A stretch of 20,495 nucleotides of DNA. Origin: Chara braunii (taxonomy: Eukaryota; Streptophyta; Charophyceae; Charales; Characeae). Location: NCBI GenBank assembly GCA_003427395.1, contig BFEA01000028.1, positions 1,068,291-1,088,785 on the forward strand, written 5' to 3'. Positions 17,231 to 20,495 of the stretch are shown piece by piece. A program made the translations under genes and the position numbers. Every line of letters begins with the position of its first letter. The first letter of the stretch is position 1. Below the pieces are notes generated by a model, which was not told the DNA's origin, did no database searches, and worked only from the letters and a program-made list of their open reading frames with translations.

Positions 17231-17700
17231 TGAGGGCCGCGGGAAGATGTAGACATCAGGCCCGCAACACACGTGGAGGACGTGAGTTTGAGGGCGGGAG
17301 AGCGGCCATTGGAGAGGGATCCCATTCCGAGCGTTTTGTGTGTTTTGGTCATGTGTTGTCACGTAGAGTCCCGGATGGAGTCTGTGCTTCTCCATGTCGG
17401 TAGCTTTTCGTTTGTCGCTTATCGATAAAGACGTCAGGGGTGGTAAAGCAGCATTCCCTGCAAATTGGTTGAGGGTGCCGACACGTGGCAATCGATCTTT
17501 GGGCCTGGTAGTCTGCTGCTGTTCTTAGAAGTCCGCCGATAGTGTTCGCTACACGCAGGCATGCGCTGGGGTTTCCTTTCCCCATGGGTCCTTTTTTTAA
17601 CTGGGCTTCAAGCCCGCTTCTTGTGTGTTCATAGTGCCTTTCAGGCCCTTTCTAATGGAATTCGATACGTTGTTTCCAACACAGGATTGTCGTCTTCTGC
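17231..17700. other. Unannotated 3' flank of the transposase
   Basis: No gene, terminal inverted repeat or RNA is recognised. Open frames here overlap on both strands without motifs. Confidence 0.45.
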
Positions 17701-18090
17701 TTGTCTACGTGTGCGTGATCGGTGCGGTTGTGTTTGGCTTTCTTCCGACTGTGTGCATGCTATCATTCTGTAAACATTTAGTTATTCAGTCATCACAAAC
17801 ATCCCTTCTGCCTTCATCTGCAATGTTTCGCTCCACGCTAGGAAATCACACCATGACAAACAAAAAGCAAGACAAGGAAGGCATGCACGATGAACATCCT
17901 GTTTTCAACAGCAATGGCATGAAAGGTCATTTTTCAATGCAGAAATTGGACATGTCTTCCGGGGCAGTGAAGTGTCTACTTCTTTTCGTCGACTTGGCGT
18001 GGTGTGAGGGGGGCAATCTGTGTGTGTGTGATTGGTGCGCCTATGTTTCGTTTTCTTTTGACGTCGTGCATGCAACCATTCAGATGACAG
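17701..18090. repeat. Diverged direct duplication of ~70 bp
   Basis: 17708-17775 and 18022-18085 share the series 'gtgtg.gtgat.ggtgcg', 'tgttt.g.tttctt', 'gac' and 'gtgcatgc.a.cattc', so they are old copies of one sequence about 315 bp apart. The plus-strand frame 17625-18098 spans both but has no recognised domain. Confidence 0.6.
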
Positions 18091-18770
18091 GTTGTTAATC
18101 AATACAGCACCTCCCACTCCACCATTCGAATGCAAAAAAGACACAACAGGAACGCAACACAACCGCGTCATAACACACCTACGATGTTTCATAGAAAGGT
18201 AACCGGTGGTGTACCAGCGATTACCCGACTGTCGCTTAAACAAATAAATTATATAAAAAAAAAAAAAACGCGAAGACCTGAACTCCACCCGGCTTGACAC
18301 GTCGCCAGCGAACGCCACCCATGAACTGCATACATGGAGAGGTCGACCTGACATGGTCGTCAACAGCACCACCCGCTATCTTCCCCATCTGCAACCTCGC
18401 TGACCAGCCGCCACCCGCAACCCCAACCCCCGCCCACCGAGATGACGATCCACAAACTGTCCGCCTTATGACGTCGCCACCTCGATGACGATCCACAAGC
18501 TACTTGCCCCCCTGCGCTCTACCCTCCCGCTGAGGGTAGACGATGATCCATGACCCACCTGCGCAAGCTACCCCCTAGCCCACAGCCACCCCCTCCCCAC
18601 CATACGCCTCCCCAGCCGAACATATGTGATTCCTAAGGGAGTGGCCCATCACCATCCAACCACTCCCCACGCACAGACAGGCGTCTGTGCTGAGACGTCT
18701 TCCTACAAGCCCGCCGCCATTATTTCCCGCCATCCTCCCACCGCCGACCTCTCGCCACGTGCACTCCGAA
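18091..18770. other. Mostly unannotated; A14 tract, hairpin and short repeats
   Basis: An A-tract of about 14 lies at 18256-18269 after 'aaataaattatat'. 'gatgacgatccacaa' occurs at 18440 and 18484, with a related 'gacgatgatcca' at 18539. CTACCCT...AGGGTAG forms a hairpin at 18519-18539. Open frames are C- or G-rich with no motif. Confidence 0.45.
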
Positions 18771-19535
18771 TCAATCTCCATCCGCACCTTCATCCGCCTT
18801 CGCCGTGTCTTCTTCTTCGTCTTCCGGGGGTCCAGTCCCCAACCAGTCCAGGCATTTCGTGTGTGTAGGCGATGGTGAAACACATGCCACAACGACACAA
18901 AGCTCGTTGATCGCGTCCCGAGTCTCCTGTCTTACGTCCTCCCTCACGTCCTCGCGAAGCTCCTCCACGCGGACTGCCATTTTGATGTCCAAGCATTTCC
19001 GCAATGCCACCTTCCGTGCCTTCTCTTCTCTTTTTATTTTCTTCAACTCTACTTTCGCTCTCTCCGCTTCCGCTCGTTCAGCCGCTTCTTTCTTCTCCAA
19101 CTTCCTTCGTTCCTTTGCTGCTTTCTTTGCCTGTTCGATCTCGACGTACTGGCAAACCGGCGCGACGCTCTTCCCACTCTCGGCTACCTTCGATTCCAAA
19201 GGTTCGACTGACGTCGAACTCCTTCCTCCACCAACCTGAGCCGAAGGATCCGCACCATGAGTCATGCGCGGGTGGGGGCACTGATTTGAATAGTGCCCCG
19301 ACTCCCCGCAGTTATGGCAAGTGACCAGTCCACGTCTAGGTGCTCGGTCATAGCTCCTGTCAACCCCATAGCTTTGATCTCCTCCCTGGCTCCTATTGCT
19401 TCCATACCCTCGGTCACTCCCATAACCTCACTGGTTGCCTCCATACTCACGATTCATGCTCCAGTAGTTCCGGTTACTCCTTCCTTGATCACGCCCTCTA
19501 CTGTCAGAGTGTCGATGTTCCCCTTGCCCGGCCAT
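18771..19535 (-). pseudogene. Retroelement gag-like protein: RG-rich tail, CCHC zinc knuckle, coiled coil
   Basis: The minus-strand frame from ATG 19535-19533 spans 254 codons with one internal TGA at codon 36 (19430-19428). Residues 1-35 and 37-70 are Gly/Arg/Tyr/Asn-rich (GYGSDRGYGSNRSQGG). Codons 73-86 form a canonical nucleic-acid-binding knuckle, CHNCGESGHYSNQC (C-x2-C-x4-H-x4-C). After a Ser/Gly linker comes a strongly charged coiled coil of about 45 residues (KKAAKERRKLEKKEAAERAE onward), then REDVREDVRQETRDAINELC and an acidic C-terminus (PPEDEEEDTAKADEGADGD). It would bind RNA or DNA and self-associate, as gag proteins do. No capsid, protease, reverse transcriptase or integrase follows. 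Without the TGA, or from the ATG at 19265, shorter products are possible, but the latter lacks the knuckle. Confidence 0.85.
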
Positions 19536-20495
19536 GCGCAGTGCGCCCGGACTCGTTGCTTTATCCTCACTTACTCGAAGACACTTGAACTCGCCCACTC
19601 TTCCTTCACTCCTGATCGGTATTGTGTGTTAAATGTGCTCACTTATCCCGGTAGCGTGACTCCAGGATCGTTCACACTTGCAGTACATAGTATCATGGAT
19701 AGGACTCATACGACAAGACGTAGAGCAAGTCCAGGACAAGTCAACACTTATAGGCCAGTGAGACTAATCAAGACGTGCACTGGTGTGTTGAAAAGCAAAA
19801 CCTCGAAAATTACGGCAATCCGTCCGAACATTCCTCAACCCCAAGAACCACCGAGTCATTTCTCAAGACTCTACGCCCGCCTATGCAAACGGAGTGGACA
19901 AACCGTAAAAGATCGAGTGTATTGCTACCACACTAGTTATAGGATAGTCGCACCGTCCGACAACGCGCCCCCCCCTTGCTTCTGGTCAAACCGGAGAACA
20001 GTCGGGGTTTCCCTACTGCAAGCCTACTGACCTTTCTCATGAATCAAACGTGACTGCTAGCAGCTAGTCTCCTACGTACTGCTCTGAAAATCGATACACA
20101 CAATACCATCACAGGGTAAGCCTACGCTTCGAAACCCAGAGCACTATGCTGCAACTCAGGGTTACCTGTAAGCAAACACCACGAGACAAAAGAAAAATGA
20201 AAATTACCCGTTACTGGCGACGGTTCAAACCCATCTGGTGTCACAATTGTCCACTAGAACATCCAAATGCCGAAGGGAAGAACAAACGGCAATCATGCCA
20301 GGAAAACAACTAAACAAACAAAAAAAACAACCAAAAACAAAAACAAAACATTTCAAGCAAAACTCATCCAAAAAAACTCGACCAAGAAAATCAGTACTGC
20401 TAAATTGTGCTAACCATGGGACTGCCCTGTTCGAATATCTCATTAGCCTGCTTTTTTATATATATACTAGCTAAGCGCCCGCGGTGTGGACGGTG
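19536..20495 (-). promoter_or_regulatory. Upstream region of the gag-like gene with TATA-like box and splice-acceptor-like site
   Basis: On the minus strand, TATATATATAAAAAAG lies at about 20463-20448. A pyrimidine-rich stretch ending GTTTGCTTACAG|GT lies near 20180-20165 and looks like a 3' splice site. These would suit a spliced leader or LTR upstream of the ATG at 19535, but no LTR pair is visible and the window ends here. An A-rich, AAACA-type stretch covers 20300-20350 (plus strand). The basic 78-codon plus frame there is probably compositional. Confidence 0.3.

Noticed and set aside
19293-20030. Longest open frame, 245 codons on the plus strand
   Set aside because: Its first third is antisense to the gag-like frame carrying the CCHC knuckle, and it shows no domain. 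It is a shadow frame.
20238-20474. Basic 78-codon plus-strand frame
   Set aside because: Lys/Gln/Thr richness follows from the A-rich AAACA-type sequence, with no motif or context.

Overview
This is a eukaryotic nuclear window. It looks like a repeat-rich plant or green-algal genome and holds no intact host gene that I can recognise. There are no operons, ribosome binding sites or prokaryotic features. What can be identified is a graveyard of mobile elements: an almost complete PIF/Harbinger transposase, a retroelement gag-like gene with a CCHC zinc knuckle, the C-terminal zinc-binding end of a LINE reverse transcriptase, a U6 snRNA retropseudogene, a tRNA-headed retroposon, a palindromic MITE, four copies of a short hairpin-rich SINE-like family, and many microsatellites. 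The style of the transposase and of the knuckle-plus-coiled-coil gag reminds me of charophyte algae such as Chara. That is an inference from memory, not something the bases prove.

Layout. 1-3.4 kb: a 72-bp palindromic tandem duplication, an octamer satellite, a SINE-like fragment and a full SINE-like copy with an 81-T tract, a (GA)n tract, a 153-bp tandem duplication, a LINE reverse-transcriptase C-terminal fragment (minus strand), and a MITE with 39-bp inverted ends. 3.4-5.3 kb: ambiguous GC-rich sequence, then a possible LTR/leader/gag start on the minus strand, then SINE-like copy 2. 6.0-7.5 kb: two retroposition products with target-site duplications, namely the U6 pseudogene (12-bp TSD) and a 955-bp tRNA-headed element (15-16-bp TSD). 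8.4-8.8 kb: a GC-rich minisatellite. 9.7-12.4 kb: an AT-rich island with two different degenerate tandem arrays, a ~22-bp core at 60-110 bp spacing and then a ~115-bp unit. 13.2-15.2 kb: a decayed minus-strand coding sequence, strongly purine-rich on that strand, split by SINE-like copy 3. 15.2-17.2 kb: GC-rich palindromes, then the Harbinger transposase (plus strand). 17.7-18.1 kb: a diverged duplication. 18.77-19.54 kb: the gag-like gene (minus strand). 19.5-20.5 kb: its upstream region, with a TATA-like box.

How the parts fit. The Harbinger transposase carries the full DDE triad but has TAG interruptions and a late frameshift, so it is a young non-autonomous relic. The U6 pseudogene, the tRNA-headed element and the SINE-like copies all have the signature of LINE-type target-primed reverse transcription (A-rich tails; TSDs for two of them), and a LINE fragment is present. 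The strongest candidates for something undescribed are the tRNA-headed long retroposon, the hairpin SINE-like family, the palindromic MITE, and the pair of arrays at 10.1-11.8 kb.
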